This document shows, piece by piece, positions 19,010 to 31,108 of a stretch of DNA of 64,000 bases. This stretch comes from Zhengitettix transpicula (Eukaryota > Arthropoda > Insecta > Orthoptera > Tetrigidae). The translations under genes and the position numbers were made by a program. Each line of letters starts with the position of its first letter. Positions within the stretch are counted from its first letter, which is position 1. The notes under the pieces are model-generated. The model was not told where the DNA came from. It saw nothing but the letters and a program-made list of their open reading frames with translations, and ran no database searches. The stretch spans positions 72,526,509-72,590,508 of the forward strand of contig CM073594.1 in NCBI GenBank assembly GCA_037074705.1, written 5' to 3'.

Positions 19010-20450
19010 ATTACGGCGTGTAAATTAATTTCCCTCTTATTTCACCCTGTAAATTCTACCAACTTACTTCAAATACTTTTCTCTCTTACATTTTGAACCT
19101 GTAATTCCTACTTCAAGTATTTTACCTAGTAAAAAATCTCGCTGACTTCACAGTTCTTTTTCTTTGTTCTCTAAATTCCTCGACCCAATAAATACACTCT
19201 ACTTGGTTATACTTCCCTTTTTGTTCGCCAGTATGTCCCGGAATTTTTGTTTCAATCCAAATTTTATTTCCTCTGTGAATTTCTTTCTGTAGTATTTTAC
19301 CAATAAAATTCCACGAAACTGCTCGGATACTTTCTTATACTTGTTCCTTTATTCGCTCGTAGGTTCCGTCAATTTTCCTTGAATCCGAATTTTTTTGCTC
19401 TGTGAATATCCATATCTAGTATTTTACCCATTAAATTCTGCCAAATGATTGGATTCCTTCTCTTTTTCCCGCACGCAGGTTCCAGAAATTTTTTAATCCA
19501 ATTTTTTTTGTTCTGAAAATTTATTTCTCTAGTGTTTTACCTATTAAATTCCGCAGACTGGTTGTGTTTCTTTATTCTTTCCCCTTTTCGTACACACGTA
19601 ATTACCGGCAATTTTCCTTAAAAAATTTCGCCAACTGGTTTATCCTTTTTTCTTTTGTATTTCTCGCCAGTAAGTTCTTTCAATCCACATTTTTCTTTTT
19701 TGCTCTGTGAAATTCCTATCTAGTACTTAATTCTTTCGACTGTTTCGATCTTTTCTTTTCCTTTGCCCTTAAGATCCGGCAATTTTTTTTCGCTCTGTAA
19801 ATTTATTTGTGCAGTATTTTTCCCATTTAACTTCTGCAGGCTGATTAGTTTCCTTTTTTTCTTTCCCGATTTGTTTTCCGCCCGTAAGTTCCGGTAATTT
19901 TCTTTACTGATCCTCTGTGAATTCTTTCTCTGACTTTTAACCCTTTAAATTCCACCAAACGATTCCATTTTTTGCACGTAATTTGCTATGAATCGAAATT
20001 TATTTTTCACTGTAAAATTCCATTTATAGTATTTTACTCATCGAAATTCCTTTTTTTTCCCCGCCCGTTGTTGCGGCATTTTTCTTTGACTTTAGTTCTT
20101 TTTTCTTTTATAAAAGTTCTTTTCCCATTAAATTCTTGAAATTGATTGGATTATTGTTTTTTTGCTATTTTATCGCCAGTAATTTCCGTCAATTTTCAAT
20201 CATACATACAGTTTTTCCTCTGTTAATTTTTACAAATTATTTTCCACAATCTGGTCGAATTGTTTTTATTTTATTTTCTATTTTTTCGGCGGTAATTTGT
20301 GCCAATTTTTTGGAATCTGAATTAATTTGGTCTTTAAATTCCTTCTCTAATATTTTACCTACTCAATTCTGACGACTTTTTTTTCGAAAAGGAAAATAAT
20401 TTGTAAATTCATTACCTACTTCCAGTTTTACTTAAGCAAAATTCCGTTGT
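19010..20450. repeat. T-rich degenerate tandem array, period about 85-125 bp
   Basis: A recurring unit has the form CTCTGTGAAATT..ATCTAGTATTTTACC(C/T)ATTAAATTC..CC..A(C/A)TG(G/A)TT, then a T-rich run, then CCGC(A/C)CGTA(A/G)(G/T)TTCCGGNAATTTT. Instances of the TTTTACC-ATTAAATTC core can be followed near 19108, 19292, 19417, 19531, 19813, 19932, 20028, 20110, 20230 and 20345. Divergence between units is high. The array begins about 50 bp after the candidate exon, so it would lie in the first intron. Confidence 0.65.
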
Positions 20451-21702
20451 CTTCCTTGATTTCACGTGTTTTCTCTGTATTTATTCCTTTTCGTTCTGTA
20501 ATTTCGTCCTGAGGGACGTGAATCCTTCACGTCACAAACACATGGAGACCGTCCGCGTGGCTCCGCAATGTTAAAAGTACCACGAGTATTTGTTACTGAT
20601 AAAGAGATATAAGGACGAATTCCTATCGACCTTTTTCTTGGCCATTAATAAGTTCACTGCCCCCCCCCCCACCAGTTTTTAAGCACCCCGCAGGCATGTA
20701 GTTTATCCTAGGTTACTCTTTGTTTCTCTTTACTCACCCGCTACTTATTTTCCCCCCCTGTATTCCGTTATTCCTACGTCACCGTGCCCGTTTTCCGTCT
20801 GTTTGTCTTTATAAACACACACACACCTCTCTTTTAGTGTCTACAAGTCTAAATAGTTATTAATCACTTCATTGCCACTTCTATCAACTTTGAGCGAAGA
20901 TAAGGACTGACACTGACGACAAAAGAAAGTTTACAATACTGCGGTGTGAATGCGTCTTGAGTTTGGATTTTTGTCAAATGAACTGTGCGGTTAAGTCGCT
21001 CTAGGCTGTTGTATATTTTAGTTTTTTCAGCACCTGAAGAAAGGAACAAGGTTTTCAGGAACAGACGTAAAATTTTCCTTTGTTTAATATAATTGGAGGA
21101 TCTCGTAAAAATACAGACGTATTAGCCACAACTTTGGGATCTGATCACCTTCACCTTGTTGAAGCCCAAATTTGGATTTTTAAAAGGTGGATAAAAAAAG
21201 ACTGTTAGCAGTTTCCGGCGATATTAAGAAATTCTACTTTGCATGGGGCTGGACTGGTCCTCGCATGCGAGATGAGTTGGAAATATATAGACGAATAGAG
21301 ACGCAGATAGACAAAGAAGAAATAAGAATTATTGATAGATGGAGAGAGACGGAATGAGCTTTGAATTTCAAATCCAACGATATGACCACAGTTTGGTTCC
21401 ATAGTTTTAATTGCGGTTTACAGTGTTCGCTGTTTGTGTAAAAGACTACCACTGTCATGAATCTTGCCCCGACTTTATTTATCATCCGTCTCTCTCTCCC
21501 CTTTAATTTTTTTTTCTCTGTACTAACACTTTCATATTTAAGTATATATCTGAGGCACTCTCCTGTCCAGGGGTTTCTCCTTCCATCGACACGGTCCTTT
21601 TATATTTGTCCACTCTACTGATTCCAGGCAACGGAACTTCCTTTTCATCTGGAATGGTATGAATGGCCGCGTCGGCTCCACTGATCTGTATCCCGTTAAC
21701 AG
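20451..21702. other. No gene called; homopolymer and CA runs
   Basis: Contains a C-run (about 20660-20671), a short CA run near 20815-20826 and moderately AT-rich DNA. A 70-codon minus-strand frame (21503-21715), starting MYEEAVNGIQISGADAAIHT, has less AT-biased codons than its surroundings. It begins inside the tandem duplication that follows and matches no family I know. Confidence 0.35.
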
Positions 21703-21920
21703 CCTCTTCATACATTTAATTTTTTTTTTAAAAAAAAGATAACTACGGAGAGATTTACAGTTTCAATCCTTCAAGAAACTGGTACGCGATTTTTAAAAAT
21801 ACGCGTTTACCCTCTTCATACATTTAATTTTTTTTAAAAAAATAAAAGATAACTACGGAGAGACTTACAGTTTCAATCCTTCAAGAAACTAGTACGCGAT
21901 TTTTAAAAATACGCGTTTAC
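21703..21920. repeat. Tandem duplication, two units of about 108-110 bp
   Basis: Units 21703-21810 and 21811-21920 both begin CCTCTTCATACATTTAATTT. They share AAGATAACTACGGAGAGA(T/C)TTACAG and end ATTTTTAAAAATACGCGTTTAC. They differ mainly in A/T-run length and about two substitutions, so the duplication is recent. Confidence 0.9.
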
Positions 21921-22155
21921 CCCTCCTTTTTCATAATTGACGGATATTCTGATATGCACTGTAGAGTTATTAAACGGAGTCATTTGAAACGTCGGAAGAT
22001 AAGGATTTGTATCCTATCGCCGACGTTTTCCTCCGGATATTCGAAGACTATCTGAACCTCCTATTCCACAATTAATGTGACGAGGACAGAAGAAAAATAT
22101 ATCACACTTTCCTGTCCCACCGTATAAAAATCGATCAAGATTGTTCTCGTTCGTG

Positions 22156-22562
22156 TTATCGATACCAATTTTCTTTTTTACAGTCCATAAAAAAATCCCG
22201 TAATCGCTCCAAATTCAGGGACGAATATTATCTACATGCAGATTAATTTTATATTATACTCGGTGGGTTCTTTAATTATCGCCGCAATTATTTTCTTTAT
22301 AGAGCTATATAATGTGACTTACAATGAAAAAATTACGATTGATATCGATGACAATCGGAAACTATTGATAACATCGACTGGCAGAGAGATTCTTTGCCAC
22401 TGATTTCATAGGCAGGAGATCGGTATCGAAGATTGAACACTCGTAATTAATTAAATCCTTACAGAATTTTCATAACAGCGATCTTGAGGTGCGGTTTTTT
22501 TTATACGACTTCAGCCGTTAATTATATTTAATCTAGATTGTTTTTTTTGTAATTATCGATAA
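22156..22562 (+). repeat. Dispersed repeat with ATCGAT-containing ends, copy 2
   Basis: Same element as 13991-14359, same orientation, with the same ends (TTATCGATACCA and TAATTATCGATAA) but about 40 bp longer because of small insertions. Clear termini at both ends of both copies argue for transposition rather than segmental duplication. Confidence 0.6.
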
Positions 22563-22755
22563 AGGAAATCTCTTACGTCCCCTTTATTTGATTTCTTCGT
22601 AAATGCTCCGTAAAATTAAATTAAAACGAGATTATTTATATAAAGAAACTCAGTGGAATGATGAATAATAAAAATGCTGGAAAATAATTAATATTGAATT
22701 CAGAAATTTAAAATATACGCGTAATGTATTTCATACTTCGATTCTTCCTGGAAGC

Positions 22756-22757
<2 letters not shown>

Positions 22758-22799
<42 letters not shown>
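22758..22799. repeat. (AT)n microsatellite
   Basis: Uninterrupted AT dinucleotide run of about 42 bp. Confidence 0.95.
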
Positions 22800-22800
<1 letters not shown>

Positions 22801-24487
22801 CTTAGATTTCTCTTTAATCAGTTCCTCATTAGAAAAAAAAACGCTTGTAATTTCAGACGTCCGTTACATAAAATTAAATTCAGATATCTTTAGTTATAAA
22901 TTATAGACGCAGGACGTAGGATATCCATTTGTAATGCAAGATACGATTTTTTTAAAATCGTTTTAACGCACACAGTGTACATAGGTACGATTTTTAAAAA
23001 TCGATTAAATCCGAACAATGTCGTCTTCATTCAGAAACGGGTTTTTCCTTGAGTTTCCTCGATCTTCTTTTATTTCAGTCGGATCCTAGCAATTCCATCC
23101 GCATCCACAGACGGATTTTTTCCCTTTTGAGGCACAAAAAATCCATAGACAAATTATCGATGAAATCCTTACAGTGTTATCTATGAGAAACGTTTAAAAA
23201 TGCACGAACATAGACGAAATAGTCGGAAACCATTTAAAAGCTTAAAAATGTTAACACGACGTTTCGTCCTCAATCTAAGACCTTCATCAGGGTCTACGCT
23301 CGAGTAAATAGAAAAATCCAAATAAAATTAGATATGAATAATTTACAGACATTGCCAAAATTCTCCTATAAATATTTTAAGAATAAATTTAATCGTTACA
23401 GTGTTGTCAGTTACATAATTTTTTTAATAACATGTTCGTTCAAGTCACATAATTTTAACTACTTAAAACGTTTACACTATTTTTATTGTTTTACTGTATT
23501 AATGTTTTCCTGGATTATTTCACCACAATAACAATGAAATTACGTGTTTATTGGAATATATATTAATTTGTTTAAATTATTTATTTTGCCAGTTTACGAG
23601 CACAGGAAGGAGTAAAGACAGTTCGATTTCTTTTATAATGTAATCACTTTTTTTGCAACTTTTGTTCCTTTCTACTGTTGTGTTATTTCGGGTTTATTAA
23701 CGATAAATATAAAATGTTTTTCGTATTTGAATTCGACAATATATTTTTCTTTCAATCTGTAGAATATTGCCTTTATGTAGATAGAATCGTTTCAAGATTA
23801 TTGATTAAAAACTGTACTTCGAATCGATTCAATCCCCTGTGTATTCATTATCTGCGCTTAGGATTCTTCCATTTAATTTCCAACTTGATTATTTCGCCAC
23901 TCTGTCGCAATAGACGAATGAAATATTTTCCAAAGCTTATAACATTCAGTCGAAGTTCATTTGTTACTTAATTTATCGACACGGGAACAGATAAAGGCAT
24001 TTCTGATAAATGTGGGACTAATTATCTTTTCTAAATGAGTTTTTCTATTTTTAAAGATGGTTTTAGTTTTATTGATTTCAATTAGTCCCTGTATTGAGGA
24101 AATTGAACTATTCAAAGCATACACACGTAGGTAATAAAATAATAAACTGTGGAAATAGGTCAGTGAGAAAGTAAGACAGAAACCGAAGGGAGAGACAGAT
24201 AGAGGTAGAAACAAAGAGGACTAACAGAAAGAATGAAAACAAAAACACACCATCAAATAAGAATAATGTGCTAAAAGCACATAAAAAATAATGAGTCTAC
24301 AAATGAGGAAATATTTCATGCAGAAAAAATTACAAATAAGGAAAGGGATTAAGAAAAAAATTCTTACTTAAATGTAAAAATGAAGATGTTTGCGATTAAA
24401 TCGGTTTCTGTGTCCGCGTATTGGTGCAACATAATCTCTTCCTCAAGTTTCGTACTTCATTCATCTCCGTTGGATTAATCCCCCACG
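22800..24487. other. AT-rich sequence, no gene recognised
   Basis: Open frames on both strands follow base composition. A paired AT-rich hairpin ACGATTTTTTTAAAATCG lies near 22944. The one notable item, a hammerhead-like core at 23261-23290, is listed separately. Confidence 0.4.
23261..23290 (-). other. Hammerhead-ribozyme-like core
   Basis: Minus strand: CTGATGA, then 18 nt (AGGTCTTAGATTGAGGAC) able to form a 5-pair GUC..GAC hairpin with two G-U or A-U closings, then GAAAC. CUGANGA and GAAA separated by a helix is the catalytic-core pattern of hammerhead ribozymes. Two unpaired bases (AG) before stem II are atypical, and stems I and III with a UH cleavage site were not found. It may be a fragment of a Penelope-type or other element that carries such a motif. 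Confidence 0.35.
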
Positions 24488-24739
24488 GAAACTTCTCGTA
24501 ACGAGTCGTGTCTGTGAGAGTTGAAATAAATCGGGTTTCTTATCGATGAATCGCGAGGCATTTGACTAGAAACTCTCTAGTCTGGAAACTTTTCCAATGA
24601 AAGTGTTAATAGATATATGTGTTATGCCTTCAATATCTAATGACACTTTCATGTGAAACGTTTTCGTTTTCTTGTCAACTATCTCCCGATTTTATTGATA
24701 AGAAACCCGATATATTTCAACTCTTACGAACGAAGTTTC
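24488..24739. mobile_element. Fold-back element with about 120-bp arms
   Basis: The left arm begins GAAACTTCTCGTAACGAG and the right arm, reversed, begins GAAACTTCGTTCGTAAGAG. Both continue through AGTTGAAATA(A/T)ATCGGG, TTTCTTATC and ATGAAAGTGT(T/C)A, and meet in the middle near 24620. The arms are diverged with small indels. No coding capacity. Confidence 0.65.
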
Positions 24740-25140
24740 TAATCCGATAGACATCAAAGACAAAGAAACATATGCGATTGTATTCTAGTTCACTGCTGCT
24801 GCAAAGTTTCCAAAAAATTAATTCTCATTACCTACTAAAATTCTGTAATCAATTTTCCTATGATGTTTTCCGATCCTTAGGTTCGTTTCTACGGAGAAAA
24901 TTGAATTGTTCAAATTTTCTCTTGGGTTACAACGTCGCAAAAATAAAATCTATGATTTTGTCTACTATTATCTTGTGAATTTAAAAGCGACACGAATGTT
25001 TGTAACATTCACAAATAATTTTAAATTGATTTTTGAGATTTAAAAGAAATTCGTGTAACTTGGTTGTGTAAACATTTACCTGTTAAATAAGAGGAAAAAA
25101 GCTACCATAGCGACAAGACTGCCAGAAAAAATTGTAGGAG
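24740..25140. other. AT-rich spacer between two fold-back elements
   Basis: Nothing recognised. A 68-codon plus-strand frame at 24772-24978 has no features supporting a gene. Confidence 0.4.
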
Positions 25141-25368
25141 ACAACATTGGATAGATTCTAGTCAAGTAGTTTATGGTTTGAGATTTTAAGAAGAAAATGA
25201 ATGGTTAGTCTTGGTTAGATTGGTTTTAATGACAGGCTCACTGATGATTTTTTTTAATATCAGCAAACGTGTGCCTGCCGTTAAAACCAGTCTTTTAAGA
25301 CTAACCATTAATTTACTTCTAAAAATTTTTAACAATATACTTGTTGACTAGATTATATCCAATGCTGT
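25141..25368. mobile_element. Fold-back element with about 100-bp arms
   Basis: Left arm ACAACATTGGATAGATTCTA... and right arm ...ATCCAATGCTGT pair along most of their length. Shared blocks include AATGGTTAGTCTT and GGTTTTAA(T/C)G(A/G)CAGGC. The loop lies near 25246-25270 and contains ACTGATGATTTTTTTTAATATCAG-like self-complementary sequence. Confidence 0.65.
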
Positions 25369-25379
25369 CTTACTGTGCT

Positions 25380-26640
25380 GCACTTTACACAAGATCAGCT
25401 GGTTGTCTTCTTTTCAGTCTTCTGGTAGGGTGATGATTTTCCAGAAGTTGTCGGACCACTGAGTTGATGTGGCGGTGAAGCCTAGCTTCATGTTTCCCAG
25501 CATACATTTTTATTTCTTCTTTTATAGTTGGAATCCGTAGATCCCTATGGAGATCTAGTATTTCGGATATACCAGGGGGCTGTTTCTTAATACTTTATTC
25601 TCAAACGTTTGGATGCATTTAATGTTTGTGTCACTGGCCCAAAAACAGGATACCGTAGTCACGTTGGTTCTAATATTTCATTGTTAATCAGTAGTTTGTT
25701 GGAAATTGAATGTTTGGAATTTCTTCCAATTAGCCAATTGTATTGTCTAAATTTTATGTTTAATTCAGGGTTTTTTTCTTAACATGCTCTCTCTACCTAA
25801 GTTTGGCGTCTTCTTGGCGTTGTTCTCAAACGGCACAATGGTTCCATTTATATTTAGTGACGGCAGGTCTTTTGATTGTTTATTTGTGAATACTATATGG
25901 GTAGATTTCTGCTCGTTCCACCAATCAGCTATTGCGTTGATAGCTTCTTGTAGTCTTCTAGTTGACAAGTTTTGGTCTTTCTCTACTGCAAGCCTCCACA
26001 TGTAGCTACATCAGTTTCTTATAATTTTGAGACGTCGCTAGTAAGTAGAGGATAGGACCTTGGGGCACTCAAGCTCTTACCTCCTTCAGATCCTTCAATT
26101 CTGAATAGTCTGTCTGTGATGTATGATGTTAATTGCTTTGGCAGCATTTTGTTTAGCCTTCATGCCATCGTCTAAATCTTGCGATGCATCTAAGAAGACT
26201 CCTGAGCAGACTTGTTTTTCTTCCAAAGCACATTAAATATTATCGGTTATTCTATGAACTTGATCTGTTGTCGAGTGCTTCTGTCTGAATCCGAATGAGA
26301 AATCTGGTATTAGTTTATTAGTTTATATTATTGGCCGCATCCTCTTGAACAGTAGTTTCTCAAAAAGTTTTGAAATTATTGGTAGTAGAGAAATCGGTCC
26401 ATAACATATAACGTCATCGGGCTGTTTTCCTGGTTTCTTCAGGATGACTTTCCAGCACGCAGGGACATGTTTTATTCTCAATGCGGCATTAAGTAAGACG
26501 GTAAGCATTACTAACCCTTTCCAGGCAGTTTCTTTAAAATCTCTCCTGTATTTACATGAAATCCTGGTGCTTCCTTATGATTCAGACTGCTTTTAATTTC
26601 ATTCGTTAATTCTCATACAGTAACTGGTATGATATTTTCT
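25380..26640 (-). pseudogene. Decayed Jockey-type non-LTR retrotransposon (reverse transcriptase part)
   Basis: Read on the minus strand, broken frames follow the order of a Jockey-clade RT. First comes EIKSSLNHKEAPGF near 26600, then VPACWKVILKKPGKQPDDV and ISLLPIISKLFEKLLFKRM (26323-26508). A VPQGPILYLLA-like PQG motif lies near 26050, then LQEAINAIADWWNEQKST and NINGTIVPFENNAK (25765-26001). The C-terminal segment LRIPTIKEEIKMYAGK..RLHRHINSVV follows near 25450-25560. The FADD catalytic block appears deleted. Stops and frameshifts interrupt it throughout. Endonuclease and ORF1 are missing, consistent with 5' truncation. Confidence 0.85.
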
Positions 26641-26715
26641 GATCTTACGTTGTCAACGTTAATCATGGTGCTATCAATATCGCCTACACTGATGATGAAA
26701 AAAAATTAGAATAAT

Positions 26716-26987
26716 GGCAGAGCATCAACAATTAAATAACTAAAAAAATATTGAAACACTTGTAACGTTTCGACCCCCGAGGAGGTATTTGGCAAACGTT
26801 GAACCTTTTAAAAGTAATCAGTGAGGAAAAATACAAATATGATACTTGAAAGTGTATTTGACAGGTATTAATGAAATTTTTCTGTGTTTTTACAGTTTAA
26901 AAGTTTCACTTTTCTTTAAAAGACACGGGGGTCGAATCGTTGCAAACGTGTCAGTTCTTTCAAGTTGTTTAATTGTTTATGGACGGC
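26716..26987. mobile_element. Fold-back element with terminal GGGGGTCGAA(A/T)CGTT segments
   Basis: The reverse complement of 26716-26785 aligns with 26928-26987. Shared blocks are CGGGGGTCGAA(A/T)CGTT(A/G)CAA, TTTCAA and a TT(A/G)TTTAATTGTT(G/T)ATG block, roughly 75 percent identity. The spacer is about 140 bp. The GTCGAAACGTT segment resembles the 3' half of the hammerhead-like motif seen elsewhere in this window. Confidence 0.55.
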
Positions 26988-27060
26988 TTTTTTGTCCCTC
27001 TGTTATGAGTTTTTTTTAATTATAAGCTACTTCGTTAAGTAGATATCCTGCTTATTTTTT

Positions 27061-27237
27061 ATATTTATTTATTTAAGTCGCATCAACAGCTCTGGTAATT
27101 AGCGACTCAGTATGGGAACTCATTTTTCCTTGTCGGGGGACTGATTTGACACACTTAAACATCCATGCCGGGATTCGAACCCGGGACCTCTGTGACGTGA
27201 GGCAGTCACGCTGACCCCTACACCGCAGGAGGCCGGC
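27061..27237 (-). repeat. tRNA-Val-derived SINE, copy 1
   Basis: On the minus strand the head reads GCCGGCCTCCTGCGGTGTAG, then GGGTCAGCGTGACTGCCTCA and a perfect pol III B box, GGTTCGAATCC, in a CCGGGTTCGAATCCCGG T-arm. Order, spacing and the CAC at the anticodon position resemble tRNA-Val(CAC). A tRNA-unrelated body of about 100 bp follows (GTCCCCCGACAAGG), with an AAATAAATAAATA tail. Copy 2 is at 31914-32108. Confidence 0.8.
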
Positions 27238-28440
27238 ACCCCCTACTTTTATTTTCCTCTTCCCTTGATTTCTGTTGCATTATAACTTCTCCAGATTGTT
27301 CCTTTCATCTATACCTCATAAAAATTTCGTTCCTTCAGTTCTTTGATAATTACTAATATTTTTTATTATAAAAATGATGAAAAAATATCTAACACTCAAT
27401 ATAATAAAATAAAAAAATACATGGTCTTATGACAGAAAAGGAAGTTTATTAATAAAACATTAAATAAACTCCGTTTTGTCCTTTTTAATTTTTAACTTTA
27501 TATTTTAGACATTTTCGTAACATAACGCAGTAATGAAATTTAAAACTTTATAGTACTTCGGCCACACTGTATTGTCACTTAACCACAGGAGGTCAGCTGC
27601 CACGATTATTGTCCTACTGGCTCTAAGGAAACTGCTTTTTGATATCTTTGGAGAAGTTAAAAATGTAGGTGACTTAGAAATATGTATTTATTTTGAAGCC
27701 AACTTTGTTTTTAGGTACTTCTGTTTCCTTTCTTCTTAATTGATCTTACGTTTAGGTTTATTTCTTTTCATGTTTCCATCCTCGGCATTCTTGTTGATTC
27801 ACCCCCCCCCCCCCCACCCACCCTCACTGATTTTATTTAGAGAAATTGTGTCTGTTTTTATTTCATTAGCTTTAACATCTGACTTCCCACCTTGAGTCTC
27901 GCCTCGATTCTGCCCCACAAGTTGCCAACTGTGAGCCTGGTTCATTCCCTGAGAGGCCTTGTAATGTCAGACAAACCTCGTTTTGTTTACAATTTTTTTG
28001 ACTTGTTTATTTTCAGAAATCGAAAGGTTTTAATTATTTGGTTTGGCTTAACTGGGATGTGGTGATGATTTTAAAGTTTTTACGTCTGTTTGTTTAATCG
28101 ACCTTCAGTATTCTCCACTGAGATTTTGCTTCTTATCCTTAGAATTTTTGCTGCGTCGGTTTTGTTTCCCTTGGGTCCTTTTCTCTGTATTTCTTCTCTT
28201 TGAGTGCCCTAACTATAATTTTGACCCTTGATGTAATGGTGTATTCAGGTGAAATGGACGGCGGATTTCCACGAAAGCGGATTTCAAGAAAATGATTGGT
28301 TCATTGCGAGTGATGAATGCTCGGACAGCTGGACAAAGGAGTTGTCGGAGTGTTTGTTAATTTGAAATTAAGCCTGGGGAAAGACTTGTCTGAGTTGTCC
28401 TTCTATTCCTAGCTTTGTGCGATCTTTGGCCACGTCATGC
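27238..28440. other. AT-rich sequence with a C-run, no gene recognised
   Basis: Includes a C-run near 27803-27816. No open frame or repeat with support. Confidence 0.4.
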
Positions 28441-28850
28441 GCTGAATGGTATCGTCGTGAGTTTCTGGCTGGAACTTCCGGTTTGGGTTCGGTCTGCGTC
28501 ATGGTGAAATCTATTGACCAATCGCATTTGTCAAGGGGGGATTTTTATAATAGTTGACGCCTCCAGGCCGCGATTATCAGCGACAGCCATCGCCAGATCC
28601 CAGATACAGGGCGAGACCGCGGAGGTGGAGGAGGCAAGGCAGAGAGCGACCTCATTCACACAACGTGTCGGGTCGACCCGGTCCGGGCCCGAAAAAAAAA
28701 ATTAAAAAGAAGGCAATTATGATCGGAGAGCGTGCGTCGAGGTCGGCTGCAGTTGGGGAAGGAAAGGAAAACCAAACAAGTGGCAACTGCTTCACGGATC
28801 CAGAACAGAACGTCCTGTTAACCTTGCATCGGGGTCAGTAGCGTGTGAGC
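28441..28850. other. GC-richer block, no gene called
   Basis: Contains CpG-dense DNA (GGTCGACCCGGTCCGGGCCCG near 28670) and two overlapping short plus-strand frames (28514-28705, 28554-28841) with no recognised domain. It could be a 5' UTR or promoter, but no start codon with a splice donor was found. Confidence 0.3.
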
Positions 28851-30702
28851 CCGTAACTCACGTTCCTACTTGGTTCCGTCACGTTAACAATTGTCCCACA
28901 CTTCACTCTCGTGTCTCCAGCTGGACAACTGAAAAAAATAATATTACCTCTATTAATGGACGTACGATGTATAATGAAATTATTCTCAAGAATTATTCAA
29001 AGATTTTTTTTATTCTATTTTTAATTAATAATAAGAATAAGTAAACTTAAGTAAAATTTACAATCCTATATTTTTTAACTTTTGATGTAGTTTTGTTTAA
29101 ATAATTAAGATTAAATATGTAATTATAATTTGTAATACTGTAATTTTTAATTTTAATTGAATTTAAAATCGAAAGGGGAATAAACATATTGAAATAGGAG
29201 AATGATTATCGACTCAAATTTATTAATACACGTGTGGATTCATTGAAATTAGGTCAAATTGAATTGCACTGTTTAAGTTCAAGTGATAAGATGCTACTGG
29301 GTGATTAAATTTAGAATAGGAGGGTGGCTTGACGAGAATATACAGAGCAATCAGAACGCTGGGATGCTGGCGGGGGACAAAGTAGCGTTGCCGAACAATC
29401 GCAGTGTTTTCAGCTAGCTGCATACGAAGTTCACGTTATAGTGTGGCAACAGCGTCTCTCTCCACACGTTGGAGAAAAACCTGCCCACCCCCACAAGTGG
29501 CTTCTAACTGTATTCGTATATAAGTACAGGTCTATGAGGAAGTGCGACAGGAATGTCAATTATAGTCTTTATTTATTTATTTGTAACGGACTTTTGTCTA
29601 TTTTACATTTAAAAATTACATATGCAAAATTATACATCTTAAACAAAATTACATTTATAATCGGTAATCGAATATTATTACTAATAAATAAAAATCTTAT
29701 CTTTAATCATTACTGATATTTGAGAAAGTTTTAAATCGATTAAATCAATATCTAAAATATTAACCCAATCTGACATTCTCATTATGGGGGTTGTTAAGGT
29801 ATAATTAGCTTTACCACAAATATATATTTCAATCTAGTTCCTTGAATGGACAATAATATTCAATTTATTACGTAAATGTAATGATAACTAATATAAAAAT
29901 TAAATATAAGTCTTTGGAGCGACGTTCAGATTCCAGAGATGGGATTTTCAATGCTGAATAATATTTTGACCATTCCAGGACCTGAAGTCTCGTAGTTTCA
30001 ATCAACCTTCCTCCGTTGGTATGAAAGTCGAAATAGAATACGATTGGGAATAAAAGTGATAACCGTATCGAAGCGGCCTCGTGATTGATGGCCCGGGGGT
30101 GGGGGTGCGGGGGGGGGGGGAAGACAATCCACAGAGTGATTATTCCCGTGTCCGTCCTTTAACCTCGCAAGAACAAAGCGGTAATAAACTCCAGAGATTG
30201 ATTAACTTTAATCGACCGTAACAGTGAGAGGTTGTTCGATGTATCCTTCCGCCCTTACAAAGCCTCTCTGTGGAAAAGAGGTTGTAAATTCAAATCTTCA
30301 ACGGTGAAGACAAGACAACAGACTCGCTGAATGACTGAGTGAGTGACTTTACAAACATTTTCCCTCGCGGGAGAATCGATTCGACGAGTCGTTTCACCGC
30401 GGGGGGAATTTATTATCGCCTTGTTTTATAACTGCGATTGCAACTCGGTCACGCCATGTTCCTTTGCGTGCCAGGAATTAACACACACACACACACACAA
30501 AAACTTGCTTCCACAACCAGAGAGAGAGAAACTCTTCCCTACTTTCAACTGCCAGAAGCTCGAAAAGTAATAGTAATGATAATAAAATGGCTGATGATTT
30601 ACAGTCTTACGGTTGTCTTCCAATCCAATTCGCTTCAGATATTAAATCACTTTGCATCCCATAAAGAGAGGGAGAAAAATAAACTTTCACAGTACATTAT
30701 GA
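28851..30702. other. AT-rich sequence with simple repeats, no gene recognised
   Basis: Holds a G-rich homopolymer stretch (about 30085-30120) and a (CA)n run at 30480-30499. Short frames around the CA run are artefacts. Confidence 0.4.
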
Positions 30703-30816
30703 TACAGGGAGTTTCCCAACACGGACAACCTAAATATTTATAATCAGCCAAGAAATCAGGAAGTTAAATATGTAAAACCTAACCTTTTCCTTCCCAAACA
30801 TTCGGATGACCCTGTA
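30703..30816. mobile_element. Small element with TACAGGG inverted ends
   Basis: TACAGGGAGTTTCCCAA at the left and CCCTGTA at the right form short terminal inverted repeats 114 bp apart. More ACAGGGTGT-type ends occur at 30950-30995 on the minus strand, so several fragments of one DNA-transposon family may be clustered here. The repeats are short, hence low confidence. Confidence 0.3.
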
Positions 30817-31108
30817 CCTATATAAAAATAAAAAAATTTCAACACAACAAAAAAGTAAAATTTCATGACTCCCTTTTATATTCAAAAATTAAAAGTTATA
30901 GAGGCCCTGCTACGTGCTGTAATGGAAATTATGGGACGCCGGGTGGACCCACACCCTGTATCCACAGGAAAATAAACATCGTGGAACACCCTGTGCGAAT
31001 AAAAATTAAATATTTTTGAATACACTGAAGTGTCTGACTAAACTACTAATTTGGAAGAAACCTAAATAAGCAAATCGTCTTTACTTTTAATATATTAATA
31101 GAATCATC

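Noticed and set aside
20660..20671. C-, G- and A-runs as functional elements (also 27803, 30105, 52390, 60040)
   Set aside because: Simple homopolymers, prone to sequencing and assembly length errors; no further significance claimed.
27061..27237. Functional tRNA-Val gene
   Set aside because: The acceptor stem does not close after the T-arm, the sequence continues into a conserved non-tRNA body with an A-rich tail, and a second copy exists. This is a SINE.
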